64,000 bases of DNA from Rhipicephalus microplus (Eukaryota; Arthropoda; Arachnida; Ixodida; Ixodidae): assembly GCF_043290135.1 (NCBI RefSeq), contig NW_027464604.1, positions 627,501 to 691,500 of the forward strand, read 5' to 3'. A model generated the notes under the pieces. That model did no database searches and was not told the origin of the DNA. It saw only the letters and a program-made list of their open reading frames with translations. Positions 41,436-55,200 of this stretch are shown here, in pieces. The position numbers and the translations under genes were made by a program. Positions within the stretch are counted from its first letter, which is position 1. Every line of letters starts with the position of its first letter.

Positions 41436-43800
41436 AGGGCAGTCCAAAAAAATTGCCGTCTTCATCTCCGTCCCCCACATGGTGGGGGTAGTGGTTAGAA
41501 GAAGGCGCCTAATTTCTGCAGCCCAGCAGGGAGCGCGGCGCAGCGAATAAAAATTTAAAAAAAAAAACGAGAGGGAGAAAGAGAGAGAAAGTCAAAGACT
41601 GCCTTCTTTTCAACCCAGGAAAGGGAGAGTGTGCATGTTCAGTTCGTCACATGGCGAGGGAGAAGCACAACGTAGGTCACAGCAGAGTGCAATAACGTTG
41701 CATCGCACGTGCAGAATAGGGCCTGCAGCGCTAGGCAGGCTACGGGCTCTGGGAATGGAAGACTTGAAAGCACCACAGAGTGTGGGAAACATACCTGATG
41801 ACGGATCTCAAGCTCTCGGCTAGTTGTTCAGCGCGTCTCTTGGCACGTCAAACAAATCAAGCAGCCTCGATTTCAAACAGCTCTCCCTAGGCCGTCAGTC
41901 AGTCAGGCGTGTCCAAAGAGTTTTTGACGGGGCAAGCCAACAGCCCTAAAGAATTCGAAGTATGACTGTCGCTTTGTGTTGAAGAACTTGAAGTATGACT
42001 GTCTTGGCGCACCTCGAGGGCGTTGACCTGGAACAAATTAGGGTAGGCTTAGCTGCAATCGTCCCCCGTGTCCAAGCGGCGCCAAGCCGAAGAGGCCGAT
42101 CTGAACATCTTCTACAGACACACGCACACAAGCACGCACAGTTTCACTCCGAGAGGGAATCGGTAGTGGTCACAATGACGTACGTAACGTGCATCTGCTA
42201 TAAAAAGGCGTGCAGTGTATGCCATAGCTTCTTTTCTTAGTCTTGGAATTCTAGTATATTTTCATTATATAGTGAAGTATGAGGCGGTTGTTAGTCGCAT
42301 ATATTTTGGTTAAAGTACTACAAATATTTATTCGCCGCGCATGATTTCTGGAATGGTACTCCTGAATGATGCGCCAAGAAAAAGGAAATCGCTCCAACAT
42401 TTTTTTTTTAAACTAAGCTCGCACGTGGGAGTACTTGTTCTGTGTCAGTGCTTTTCTATGGTTCATGAATGTTAAGCCCCACTGCTGCTTCTATAGAATG
42501 GTGTACAATAAGCGGTATCAACGCTGTGACAGGACTTCCTACAGACTACCAAGCATTCGATCACCAGACATTTTCCCTCCGGCATATTTTGATTAAAAGA
42601 AGCGACATATTTTTGCTGAAAACCCGGTTTATGCACTGGGGCCCGGTGCACAGATGTTGCAAACTACAACTCTTGACCATCGCCAACACGAAGATGACAA
42701 GTAAAAGCCTTTATGCTATTGTCTGTACGGCCGGTGTAACGAAACCCTCTAGTCTTGAGGTTGGTGGGTTTAACCATGCACTTTGCTCATTGCTATTTTT
42801 CATCATGGTGTTTGTCTATTCACTGAGTGGTGCTATGTGGAGCACGCGGCAGTAGTGCCGATGTGCTTTTTGGTGCTGGTACAAAATGAAAACTAGCTAG
42901 CTTGTATCTCTTATTCAATGAGTCCTTCAATTAAACCTATTCTAGGGGGCTGCATAGAAGACTATACGCATGACGCAGTTGGAAAAATAAAGCACATAGT
43001 AAGAGACCACTTCTGCTAATTGAAGGACTTGTAGACCATCAGCATCTAGACTGTGGTGTTCTGCAGAAAGATGTTGAGCCAATGACGCACCGCACTAGGT
43101 TCTAAATTTAACATTGATGTGTCCAGAGCGCATTTGCTAGCAGCCTGCCCTGTGTACTGACTGTATGTTTTTTTTTCAAAAAGCTTTTTTTTTGTTTTTA
43201 GTCAGCTAGACAATTTTAAATTGGCGTTCTACTGATATCAGTCCTCGCATGTGTTTATATTAAGGTGGCTGGTTGTGGTGGTTCCTAGCATTAAGTGCAA
43301 TCCTAGCATTAGGTACAAGCTGAGTGGACGCGAGAAATATCTAGACAGTATATGGAGCTCTCTAAGTACTTATTCAAATTATTTCTGTGCAAGTATTAGC
43401 TTTCGTCATCGAGGAATTCGAATACTTTTAGAGTGCACCACGTGCATCTCTTGTGACACTGTGAAGGAATACTGACGTGTAAAGCACCTGGTTAATTACA
43501 TCTGAAGAATAATAAATTGATAGAGAACAACGAGCAAAGAATCCGCAAAAATAAAAAAAAGGTATGTTTCGCGGCGGATGAGTTGCAAATATAAACCAAC
43601 GCATGATTACTGGTTAATTAAACATGGTCCCTCAAATACTATTCAGTTAGTTCATAACTGTGACTTTGCTATGCAATATTTTTTTTCATGGATTATTTGC
43701 TTTTGTCGCACAGGTTGGTATTACTTATTGGTAAGCGGAGCGCTGCACGTGGTTTAAATGCACCTAGTTAGAGTTCGCATTTTTTGTTGACTAAAGCTAT
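41436..43800. other. Unassigned DNA
   Basis: Includes a short local duplication (GAAGTATGACTGTC near 41957 and 41991). The 128-codon plus-strand frame at 42469-42855 shows no domain I recognise. Confidence 0.4.
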
Positions 43801-44060
43801 AATAATGTGGCACTCGAAACGCCGAAAATTGAAATGACGAAATATTGGAATGCCAAAAGTTGGTACACCGAAAAATCAAAAAGCCGGTTAAACAAGATAC
43901 CGAAAGTGTAAAATGCCAATGGCGCTGTTATTTCTTCTTTTCTGCTCTTCCTGCTTCACGATATGTTTTTTGCGCCTCAGTCTTCTGCACCAAGCCAAAA
44001 AATAAAAACACCCAACTATCGAAACGCCGAAATATCAAAATGTCTGCGCCACCTAGCTAT
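43801..44060. repeat. Degenerate short tandem repeat
   Basis: A loosely repeated ACGCCGAAA(A/T) word with A/T spacers occurs at 43811-43905 and again at 44020-44045. Confidence 0.5.
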
Positions 44061-44841
<781 letters not shown>

Positions 44842-44867
44842 GAATAAAGGAGCACACTTACGAAAAT

Positions 44868-45071
44868 TTGATAATTCTTCCATTGTCCAAGCATTGTCAT
44901 CCGCCAGGTCATTCGTTTGACAAGATCATGGTAACACTATTAGAATCTGGCTTTAAATCGCACCGTGATCGCGAAATTCGAGAATCGTTCTTGATTCACA
45001 AGTTCAACAGTCTGTTATCCGGCATTAACGAATGCGTAGGAAAAGTGTCATGCCTTTCTACGATGCCCTGA
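44868..45071 (+). pseudogene. PLE protein, C-terminal fragment
   Basis: The frame reads SGFKSHRDREIRESFLIHKF then GINECVGKVSCL, ending TGA 45069-45071. A (R)E-x-x-x-(I)-x-KF...GIN ending fits the C-terminus of GIY-YIG-containing PLE proteins. The GIY-YIG motif itself is absent. The frame partly overlaps the left terminal repeat, so the start is artificial. Confidence 0.5.
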
Positions 45072-45359
45072 CGTCCGAAATTTTGAGAAATATTTAAAGA
45101 AGCATCCCTGACGTACTTCTTAAAGGTTATCACATATTTATTTTTTTCATGCGTGATCCTCGTCATCAATGGTGAATGTTAAAAATGCCTTTTACATGCC
45201 CACAATCTTGTCTATTGTATTAGATTTTAATGGTTTGTAGTGTAGTCACGGCTGTTTAAAAGAATTTTTGTGACACTCGCATGCTGATCACACGTGTTTT
45301 GTACTGACGTGTTCATGCCTGCCCATAAAAGCGGCCACATACTCGTATTTCTGTTAATC

Positions 45360-45396
45360 CTGACGAAGGCCGTGCCACGGCCGAAACGTAGAGTAA
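45360..45396 (+). ncRNA. Hammerhead-ribozyme-like motif in a PLE
   Basis: CTGACGA (45360-45366) fits the CUGANGA core. GGCCGT (45368-45373) pairs with ACGGCC (45377-45382) as stem II, followed by GAAA (45383-45386), and AC...GTA can form the two-base-pair stem III seen in PLE hammerheads. One adenine (45367) lies between core and stem II, which canonical hammerheads lack, and stem I is weak. PLEs are known to carry hammerhead motifs. Cleavage activity is doubtful. Confidence 0.45.
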
Positions 45397-45474
45397 ACAA
45401 TTATCAAATTTTCGTAAGTGGGCTCCTTTATTCTTAATTATATTTGCACCGGACCCACAGAATTTCTTTTGTGA

Positions 45475-45617
<143 letters not shown>

Positions 45618-45624
45618 GAGAGAA

Positions 45625-45835
45625 GTGTATACCTAAGGGCTCGTATTTCTGTGTTTTAACACAATATTAATGAGACATAACAGACAATAATGCCAAGGAA
45701 TGTACAGGGGAAGTTATTAGAACCAATGGAATGTAAATAAGAAGAAAGAAAAGTGGATGAAAAATTTACCAGCTGTGAGCAGGAATCAAACCTACGACCT
45801 TCGAATAACGCGTTCGATGCTCTATATATAATCTT
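45625..45835 (-). mobile_element. tRNA-derived SINE-like repeat
   Basis: The complement of 45782-45792 is GGTTTGATTCC, one base from the pol III B-box GGTTCGANNCC, preceded by a tRNA-arm-like CGTTATTCGAAGGTCGTA. The remaining part (AGCTGGTAAATTTTTCATCC and onward) looks like a SINE body of a kind I associate with ticks. The A-box side is interrupted by a TATATA run. Confidence 0.5.
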
Positions 45836-46689
45836 TCAACATACAAAAACAAGTTATTTCCCGTGCTTCTACATATTAATATTAAAGAGAAACTAACATA
45901 ACATGCAATTTCCGCGACAGGCACATGCGCGCTGATAGCACTATATACAATGAGTACCACATGAATTGGCTGCTGTAAATACCTGTGCTATTTTGAAATT
46001 TGGTGATACTATGCTGGTAAATACATTCGCCTACGCTTGTAATTTGGTCATTGTGCGGAATGGTGTAATATAAAATTTTTGCAGCATAAAATCTGAGAAC
46101 CATGACTTGACAGTCAGGGTCGCGTTCTTTAAAAAGTCTGTTACCTGTCCCGAGTTTCAAATCAGGTAAGGTGCATTCATGGTTCATCATTCATCAAGTC
46201 TTCCTGCAAAACACTGCAAGAAAAACTTGTCTTCATTGTATGCTCTGGTGTTAGTGCACATGTACGTGTTATCCTACATAAGCTGAGTCTTTCGACAATA
46301 CCTCATCAGTTGCAATATAGCGCCTGTGTTTGCGTCTTTTTAGGTAAGCATGATTGTGTTGTATTGTATGCTGCTTCCTCAAAAACAAAATAATGACTAG
46401 GTCGTTAGCTACCTGGTGCAGAAAAAAAAAAACAAACCAAGATGCAACACTTTTTTCGTCAGTACTCCTGTCTCTATTACCCCCCCCCCCCCCCGCACAC
46501 ACACGCACACGAGAGCTATAAGCGCCCAAGAAGGAAGAGGGGCTGCTTACGGTTGCGCACCTGTCACTCCTTCTCTAAATGTCTCGGTGTGAGGGGGTTT
46601 CTCGGAGCAGCGAGGATATAATGTACGACTGGAATCAAAGGTGAACATTCGATATAAGTCTGCCTATTTTGGATAGAAACTGGAGGAAT
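45836..46689. other. Unassigned DNA with a C/CA microsatellite
   Basis: A C homopolymer followed by CACACACGCACACG lies at about 46481-46510. Nothing else recognised. Confidence 0.4.
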
Positions 46690-47080
46690 GAGAACTCAAA
46701 CCAATATATATATTTAAGGGAAAAAAACCCGATGTTTCGAAGCTGGTCCAGCTTCTTCCTCAGGGGTGAGAGATTGGCTTAAAAACGTCGCTTCCTTTAA
46801 ATATGTTTTGGTTGGAGTTTTCTCGTTACTTCAATCTACGACTCGAAGTGGGGATGGTTTTAAAGAAAAGGGTTTCCCCACTGGCTTTCGCAATAATCCA
46901 TTAGGCAAAGTATCTTCTCTTTTCATCTTGCTGTGTAATCTCCTTGCCTTCTCATGACTCTCGGCTTGTTTTGTTTTGTGCTCGGCAGCTCAGGGTGAGG
47001 TGACTTTCCGCGAACCTTACCTGCCTTACAAACCAGTTAAGGCAAGCAAGCTTCCCCTGAATGGATGAATCTGTGGTCGA
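46690..47080 (-). mobile_element. Probable PLE 3' fragment, minus strand
   Basis: Assigned from the hammerhead-like motif at 46733-46763 and an A/T-rich 3' flank ending in a short AT run (46705-46714). No protein part recognised; the right limit is a guess. Confidence 0.35.
46733..46763 (-). ncRNA. Hammerhead-ribozyme-like motif, second copy
   Basis: On the minus strand: CTGAGGA (46763-46757), one A (46756), an 8-bp perfect stem GAAGCTGG/CCAGCTTC (46755-46748 with 46746-46739) and GAAA (46738-46735) then CAT. The order and the single extra A match the motif at 45360. The stem loop is very tight. Confidence 0.42.
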
Positions 47081-50000
47081 AGAAAAGGAAAGAGACACTA
47101 TCTTTCCTTGCGAAAGCACTGCTCAGCGCCTTGAAGGGAGGGGGAGGGGAGAAAAAAGTTTAGAAGTAGGTAAGAGGAGAATTTTTAGAAGAACGTGACG
47201 GCCATGGCTGCTAGAAAAGAAAGAGAAGAAGGGCCGTTGGCAGGGCAGTCCGAATCGCACGACTTGGAAATGTGGAGCTGCAACCACATACGCACATACC
47301 TATGGTCATTCCCACGAGAAAAAAATGTTCTGAATCACCTTTCTTGGGCAAGAATACAGAAAACTATCTAATCGAGAAAACTAAAATAAATAAAGAAATA
47401 ACCGATAATATAACCACCAATTGTCACCACAGCTGCGGAAGGAAAGAAGGAAAAACGTAATCCGTGACCTTGGCACCAGCGGCTAAACGGAAGCATTTAT
47501 TCGCAGAACACTGTGTATAAAAAAAGACACGGGAAACACGACACCAATGGCGCCGCAACGACGCCGCGTGTCGACTCAACTTGAGCTCTGGGAACAGCGA
47601 ACGGAGTGCAATGGCAGAACACTGCGAGACCACTCGCAACATGTTTGCACCATGCATACCAGTCCCGACGGCACGGTGGAGAGCTCGTTGCGTTGTTTTG
47701 TAGTCTTTCTGCATTCCTTGAAGTGCACACAGAGCGCGAAAGGATGGGTACGAGGAACTTGAACATGGAAAACGACTTTGCCATCAAGCCTTTTGCAGTG
47801 TGTACTGGACGAACGCAACGACGGGTGACGAACGACAGGAAGTTCTTAGGCGCTTCAAAAATCACTATGAATGGAATCGTTTTTGAATGGCAATGAAAAA
47901 AAAATCTTCAAAAACTTGGGCGTTGCTATGTCGGTACAACAAAACTGCAGGCCTGTTGGAAAAAGATGGCAGCAATATCTCATAAAGAGACTCGAGAATT
48001 AAAAGCCTCTCTGATTGCCGAGAAGTAACGGAATTCTTCAACCATGTTACAGCTTGAATAAATTTATTTCCGCGCGTGATGAAGGATCACGTATGGCATG
48101 AACGGTGCGTTTCTGCCTCCTTTCTTCTTGAAATATGACCGCGACAATTTTCATGGTACCCTAAATTACGCCACCGCTGTTTAAATGGTAGTAAATGACA
48201 TGACAAAAGCCTATGGTCTGTGCCATCGCCACATTTTAAAAAAACTTGAAATCCAGCCAGATGGCGCATTGCTATCGGGAAATTTTGAGTGCAAACTAAT
48301 GGTTCCACACGACGTTCACAAGCATCTGTCCTGTCTCTCTCGTTCTTGTTAACGTCTTGTTTGGCGCTCACAACTTTCCCAATCGCCATAATTATTAAAA
48401 AAAAACTGAAGTGGCATCTGAGGGCACAAGCAGTTCAACGCAATAGAAAAACAGAACGGGTGCTCGATTGCTTGCGAATCGTGCTGCTTTCTCGTCTTTG
48501 AAGCCACATTAATAATGAAACCGGAGCTTAGCACTCATTCTCCGTTGATTAGGTACATAATCATAGATCAAGCTTGGTGTGGATTCTAATGTCACGTAAT
48601 AAAGGAGACCTGAAGTGGTACTATGCGTCACAACATGTTGCAGAACCCAATTCCATGCCTTCGTACCGTCATGCTCGTTTAATACGAACGTTTGTAGATT
48701 GGACTACAGAAACAACATTAAAGACACAGAATTATTTAATTCTTACGTTCGTTAGTAACGCCCTTCGTTATGCATTCTTCTGTTCTTTGGGAGCAGGTCA
48801 CATGAGTTTTGTAGCATGAATTAACATAAATTGCTGTTTCTATTTTACCACAGTCACCGAACGGTGTACTCTATAAACACATCACCTGCATTAAACTTCG
48901 TGCCAGCACAATGTATACAATCCTAATTACGTCGAAAAAAAAATACGGGTTTCACGCAAAGAATTTTCTAATGCTTCGTTAGATATTCAACCGTTAAATT
49001 TAAAAATAGCACCACCGTGAACGGGACTAACTCCATGACCAAATTTCACTGCAAAATGCGCTCGAATAACTGCACCTTGCAGGTATGCAATATACATTGC
49101 ATTAGGTTTTAAATGTGTGGTGACATCATTAGTTCAGATTACATTGTTTTTGTAGAATTAGATTTTTAGTCACGTTTACTATGCTTTTTAATGTTAATAT
49201 TTCACCTCATCAGTCATTCAGTGATGGCCATTTCATTTCTACATCTTTAATGAGAGTTATGAATAGTTGATATCCATGCATTTTTTAAAGATATAAGACT
49301 GGTTTTTATCAAAGGACCAACCCTAGAACGAGTTCCGGGGAGGGGGGAGATATGAACTGTCTTATAACTTGAAAAATAAAATTTTCGGCTTCACAAGCCG
49401 GAACGTCAATACGACAACAAGGCACGCCATCGTGGGAGGTTTTAAATATTCAGAACCATAGGTCAGCAAAATAAATGGAGCCCACATAGACTCACTCAGT
49501 AAATGTTCTTTTATCTTAGGACTCGTTATAGGGCCCAGCCTATTGCCGGAATTTCGGTCACATATAGGTGACCAAAAACATTTTTCTCTGCAAAACATTT
49601 TCGCAATAGACTGCTTTCAATAGAGTAAATCAGCCCGACATTTTTCGAATACACCTTAGATAGTTGCCAAAACATCTTGGACGTTTGGCGTGGAATGACC
49701 GATCAAACTTTACGTCAATACCTATCACTTTTCGTCTCCAGTGTCTCTTTCCTTTCTTGACTATCAACTTCACAGTAATTTAACGAATCCGCATCATATA
49801 GAAGAAAATAGCTTGTGGTATACGCATCTCAAATCAAACTTAGGCGTGCACTTACGCCCCATCTCACTGTTTTGTATCGAACATTTCAGCGTTCTCATTT
49901 CACTTACGGTATTGCCACGTGGTTGCGACGTCAAAGAAGATGGTACGTGGGTTGCTCAAGACGACACTTTTTATTGAGTGAACATGTGCATAGGAAAGTG

Positions 50001-50177
50001 CAAAGTACTAGAAATTCGTGCTTTACACAGATAGCGGTAATCAGAGCATTGGTCGTTGGTAATATGATCTGCGCGAAGGTACGTCGCCATTTATACACGT
50101 AGCATCCATATCGTAGGTGTCTCAAGCTTATCAGAAGATTCTAAAATAATCTAGAGTTTTCGCAGACAGCCAAGCGT
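47081..50177. other. Unassigned DNA
   Basis: Several overlapping frames at 47420-47900 on both strands show no domain. No gene, RNA or element could be named; A-runs and G-runs (49338-49351) occur. Confidence 0.4.
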
Positions 50178-50192
50178 CCTTTGCGCAAGGCA
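50178..50192. repeat. 15-bp SINE target duplication, left copy
   Basis: CCTTTGCGCAAGGCA matches 50431-50445 exactly. Confidence 0.9.
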
Positions 50193-50430
50193 ATTTATTA
50201 TGTGGTGTTTATCGTTTCAAACCCCCCACATGATTATGAGGGATGCCGTATAGTGAAGGACTCCAGAAATTTTGGCAACCTGGGGTTCTTTAACATGCAC
50301 CCAAATCGCAGCACATGGACCTACAGCATTTTCGCCTCTATCGAAAATAAAGCAGCCGCAGGTGGGACCTGATCCCGCGACCTGCGGGTCAGCAGCCGAG
50401 TACCTTAGCTACGGAACCACTACGGCAGTG
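50193..50430 (-). mobile_element. Full-length tick-type tRNA-derived SINE
   Basis: On the minus strand it starts CACTGCCGTAGTGG, a tRNA-like head with GGCTGCTGACCCGCAGGTCG and a degenerate B-box (GGATCAGGTCC). The body follows (GGCGAAAATGCTGTAGGTCC, TTAAAGAACCCCAGG, CCCTCATAATCATGTGG) and a TAATAAAT tail. A perfect 15-bp duplication flanks it. It resembles the tick SINE called Ruka, from memory and unverified. SINEs of this sort are transcribed by pol III and mobilised by LINE enzymes. Confidence 0.8.
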
Positions 50431-50445
50431 CCTTTGCGCAAGGCA
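50431..50445. repeat. 15-bp SINE target duplication, right copy
   Basis: Exact copy of 50178-50192. Confidence 0.9.
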
Positions 50446-52205
50446 GTGACATAAAAATACAAGCGAGCGTGGCAGTATAATAAAGTTGCGATAAAATTTC
50501 AGCACATGCAACATGTTTTACTGTGGATGCCATTTTCATACAGAACCGTCAGCGGGTGGCCACGCGTTGCAAGATGGATCGACGTCTTTGGGTATTTTGA
50601 GTAGGCTAAATTTCTACCTAAAACATACGGCGTGACGACAGCACTCACGTTGACTGTAAACTTTAACGAAACGAAGTGCACACTTCGGTGGGATGATATG
50701 CATATCATTAGGAAGCTGTTGTGTATTTCTCAAAGGTCGAGATCCTCAATGGTCAAACAACCCTTCCCTATCACGTGCTGGGTGAAAGGAATATATTCAT
50801 GTAATGTTTACAGCCAGCCTATAGACCGCAACAACAACTAACGGTGTGGGCCGACATCACTCCTGTAAGTCTCTATAGTGATGTATCCGTTACAGTAAAA
50901 AGTAACTAAATACCTCACTCGTTACTCTAATAAAAAAAGGGGGAACGTTTCACGGCTACACGTTATATAAATACATAAAAAAGGTAACGCATTACTGTTA
51001 CCGTAACCGAAAAAAAAAAACATAACGAATGTTACCTCCGCCGTAGCTCCGAAGTCATCAGTTTTAATCAATGTGTCTTTGCTGCAGAAACCCACGAGGA
51101 GAATTTTTAAAACTCAACTTTATGTTTCACATATACTAACCCAAGCAAGGATTATACTCAAAATGTTCAATTAACGATAATTATTTCTACAAATGTACTG
51201 AATCTTTGCAATGTTATATATAAGCTTAATGCTGCCTGCACATGTGATGGCTTTTGACTCTGCAGTGACACAGGATGAAACCATTTTTTTTTTCATTGGA
51301 GGATTACACTCAAAGTGAGGTTCAATAATCCACGGTATTCAAAAAGAAACCATCACTGAACTCTCAAGAAATTTACAAATATCGGCCTTTTCTTGATCCT
51401 TCAGCCCCTGAAATAAAGCAAGTCGAAATCGGCACTGTTGGTCCTAGCCACCGGAATGGCCCACCACGCACCAGTAGGCAATCACGGAGGCCTACATTGA
51501 TGCCTTTTTATTAGAGAGGTAGGGGAGGGGGGTATCGGGAAATGTCGTGGGGAAAAGGGGGGCATTTGCAAGTTTGTGACACCAGATGTCCCTTGCAGAG
51601 ATGTAAGTCTAGAAAAATCACGTCTTGCAACACACATCTTGCAATAGCAGCCTTTTTTTTAATATGTCTCAGGTTTTATTTTTATTTATATAAGAATTTA
51701 AATCATGCCTAGAAATCAAATATACAAACGAACATAGGTTCCCAGCACTTGTAATTGCATTCTTCTATTGAGTCTTTTCCGGAACAAGTCGAGAGTGGCA
51801 GTTGCTATTTCGATTGTCTCACACATCTGATGGGTATTGAGCACGTGTACACGCTGTAAAAAAACATTGCAAAGTTGAATGTTTTATACATACTTATCAA
51901 GCATTCATATTTGTGACGTTTTTAAGAACAATTTTAATGGGGCCCACTTGCAGGGGGTGTCCCCCTCCCCTGACCAAACACCAAGGGGTCAGGGAGTCAA
52001 CGTTCTCTGCAGGCGTGGTCAACGGACGCCCAGCTCGTGACCAGTATGGGCTGTGTATCTGAGCAAATATTGCATTTGCTCTCATCTGCACATATGACCT
52101 TCGACAGGTTTTTGTCTTGGGGGGATGCAAACCCTTCTTTCAACTTGCATCACGACTGAGGGAGCGGGTTGTGTTGGTGTCGCTAGAGTGGGTAGCAAGT
52201 GCTGG
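50446..52205. other. Unassigned DNA
   Basis: 50878-51035 is rich in GTAAC/GTTAC words in both orientations, resembling a decayed palindromic repeat. Otherwise nothing recognised. The minus strand just left of LINE-D has a Cys-containing open stretch that would continue across the LINE-D target site, without identity. Confidence 0.4.
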
Positions 52206-52218
52206 TGGAGCTTGAAGG
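52206..52218. repeat. 13-bp target duplication of LINE-D, left copy
   Basis: TGGAGCTTGAAGG is repeated exactly at 57871-57883. Confidence 0.85.
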
Positions 52219-52299
52219 ACAGGACAGGACAAACAACTTTATTTGGTCCTGAGAGGCAAGGCAGCGGGCCAACTATGTAGGTCCCCACCCAGCCGTTGG

Positions 52300-55200
52300 C
52301 TAGTCCCATGTCGGAACAGAGAGGCCATGCCTCTCCGCTCGTTCACGGGCCCTCTGGACAGCCTGAAGCTGGACGTATTGTCTGGGGTCTGTGATTGCCG
52401 TCGTCCAGTCTTCTTCTGTTTTAAAATCCTGTAACGCAGGGCACTGCCAGAGCATGTGACTCAAAGAGCAAAATTCACCACAATCTGGGCAAAGTGGATC
52501 AATATCCGGATGAAGCATGCTCAGAAAGCCCCTAGAGGGGTAAGACCCCGTCTGGAGCATGCGGAGCGTGCTTGCTTGTGATCTGTGGAGCTTATGATGG
52601 GGAAAGGGAAAAGTCTGTCGCTCTCCTCTGTAATGAGATGTTATCTCGTGAAAAGTAACGAGAGGATCACTGTGGACGAGCTCTCCCGAACCCACCCGAG
52701 AGACCACCCCGTCGCGGCTTGTGAAACCTCGCGCACAGTCGTGGGCTATCTCGTTTGGGTTCAGGTGACCCGGCAGTACGTCTGGTCCCATGTGAGCGGG
52801 AAACCAGACTATGTGATGAATAACGTCTGAGGGGGGTTTGCTGTGGAGAATTCTGGCTGCCTCTGTGGCTATCAATCCCGATGCGAACGCCCTAACGGCC
52901 GCTCGGGAATCGGTGTTCACCGTGGTGCGTTTCGTGTCCAGTAATGCCAGCGCTACAGCAGCCTGTTCTGCTACATCGACCAAGGAGGTCTTCACTGAAG
53001 CTGCCGAGACAAGTTCTCCCCTGTCATTGACTACTGCCACGGAAAACCCGCTGCCGCCGGCGTGGCGCGCCGCGTCCACAAATGTCTCTGTTCCGGAGAG
53101 GTTCTTTATGAAAGCCCTAGCCCTCGCCAACCTACGACCTTTATTGTGTTGGCGATGGATGTTTCGTGGAAGAGGGTCAACAATAAAGGAATTCCTTGTT
53201 TAATAATCAAGCTGCGTAGTTTCTCCCTGATTGAAGATAGGACGGAGGCCTGCCGCATCGAGCAGTTTTCTTCCTGTTTTGAAACTCGATAACCGAATTA
53301 TTTGTGCTGACTTTTGCGCTTCAATTAATTCCGAAGTGGTGTTGTACACTCCCAACTTCATGAGTTTTTCTGTGCTAGTCGTGATTGGGACGCCGAGCAC
53401 CTTTTTGACACTTTTGCGCATGAGCGTGTCCAATTTATCCCTTTCCGTTTTGGTCCAATTGAGAGCCGCCACTATGTATATGATATGGCTCATGAGGAAA
53501 GCGTGGTGGGCCCTAAGGAGGATATCCTCGCCTATGCCGCCCTTCTTGTTGGACACCCGCATAATTAATCTCAGAATGTTCTCTGTTTTTGTGGTGAGAT
53601 GGGCTATAGTCTTTGCGTTGCATCTCTTAGAGTCTAATAAAAGCCCCAGAATTTTCATAGAATTGACTCTAGGAATTGTGCGACCATCCTTGGTGCAAAC
53701 GCTAATGGGCACCTGATCGAGAGGGGTGAGTCCCCTAACACCTCGTCTAGCCTGTCTGTACAGCAGGAGTTCCGACTTTTCCGGCGAAAGCGCCAGTCCC
53801 GTACCTTCCAGGAAAGACTCTGTAACGTCCAGAGCCTCCTGTAGAGCTTGTTCAACCGCCGCCTCCGATCCTCCGGGACACCAGATTGTAATGTTGTCAG
53901 CATATAAAGCGTGTCCGACATTAGGAACTTTAGAAAGGCTTGCCGACAGCTTGCGCATGGCTATGTTGAATAGAAGGGGGGAGATAACTGCCCCTTGGGG
54001 AGTACCCCTTCGTCGGAGTTTGAAAGGCTTCGAGACTGATTGTCCCAGTTTTATTGCCGCCGTCCGACTCTCGAGGAAAGATTCAACGAAGGAGAAGAAT
54101 TTAACTCCCAGGTTCAAAGCCGATATCTCCTTAAGAATATAGTCGTGTTTGACAGTATCGAATGCTTTAGTGAGGCCCAGTGCGAGGACCCCTTTTACAT
54201 CTTTGCTTGGAAAGTCAATTATTTGTGTTTTGAGGAGGAGCATGACATCTTGCGTGGAAAGTGAGGGCCTGAAACCTACCATATTATATGGAAATAGGTC
54301 ATTCCTCTCGATGTAGCGCGATATCCTGTTGTGTACTGCATGTTCTGCTACTTTGCTAAGGCAAGAAGTAAGGGAGATCGGGCGGAGGTGATCTAAGCTG
54401 GGTGATTTACCTGGCTTGGGGAATAAGACCACTGTGGCCCTCTTCCAAGTTTCTGGTACGACGCCCTCCTCCCATACCCTGTTTATCTCCTTCACTAAGA
54501 CCTGAATGGCTTTATCATCCAAATTTCTTAAGAGCCGATTCGTAACTCCATCGGGACCTGGGGCAGACCTTCCGTTTAGGCTATGGAGCACTTCCCTGAT
54601 CTGAGCTTCCGAGAAGGGAGCGTCCAACTCTGGGGAAGGCACACCCTCATACCGGTGGGGGACAGAAGTTGAGCTCTGGCTAAGCGGGAGGTACTTGTTG
54701 GCAAGTATCTGAAATTGGGAAGCTTCTGAGATGCCTGCCATTTTCTCCTTATTAATAAGTCGGTCTATGGCTAGTTTCTGATTGCCTTTGGATTGTCCAT
54801 CATCTAGGAGGTGTTTGAAGAGGGTCCATTTGCCTCCTTTGCGCATTTTCCCGTCCGCAGCCGAGCAGGCGTCCCTCCATTGTTGTTTATGGAGTTCGGA
54901 GCAGTGCTCCTCAATATGCCGATTGAGCTCCGCAATCTTTTTCCGTAGCCTGCGATTTAGCCTTTGTTTTTTCCATCTCGCGATGAGAGAGCGTTTGGCG
55001 TCCAGGAGGTGCGCTAACCTTGCATCCATCCCCGGAGCATCAAATTCTGTTACTATTTCTTTGGTGGCCTTCTCGACATCCTTCTGGATTTGTACGAGAA
55101 GTTCACTGAAGGTGTCATGTACTGACTCATCTTCACCTCTGATTTGCCTAAAAAGGTCCCAGTCTGTATATTTATAGGTTCTTGGGGGTGGTGCTCTTAT

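Noticed and set aside
45782..45830. Functional tRNA gene
   Set aside because: Only the B-box and one arm resemble tRNA; the A-box side is replaced by TATATA and the arms do not fold as a cloverleaf by eye.
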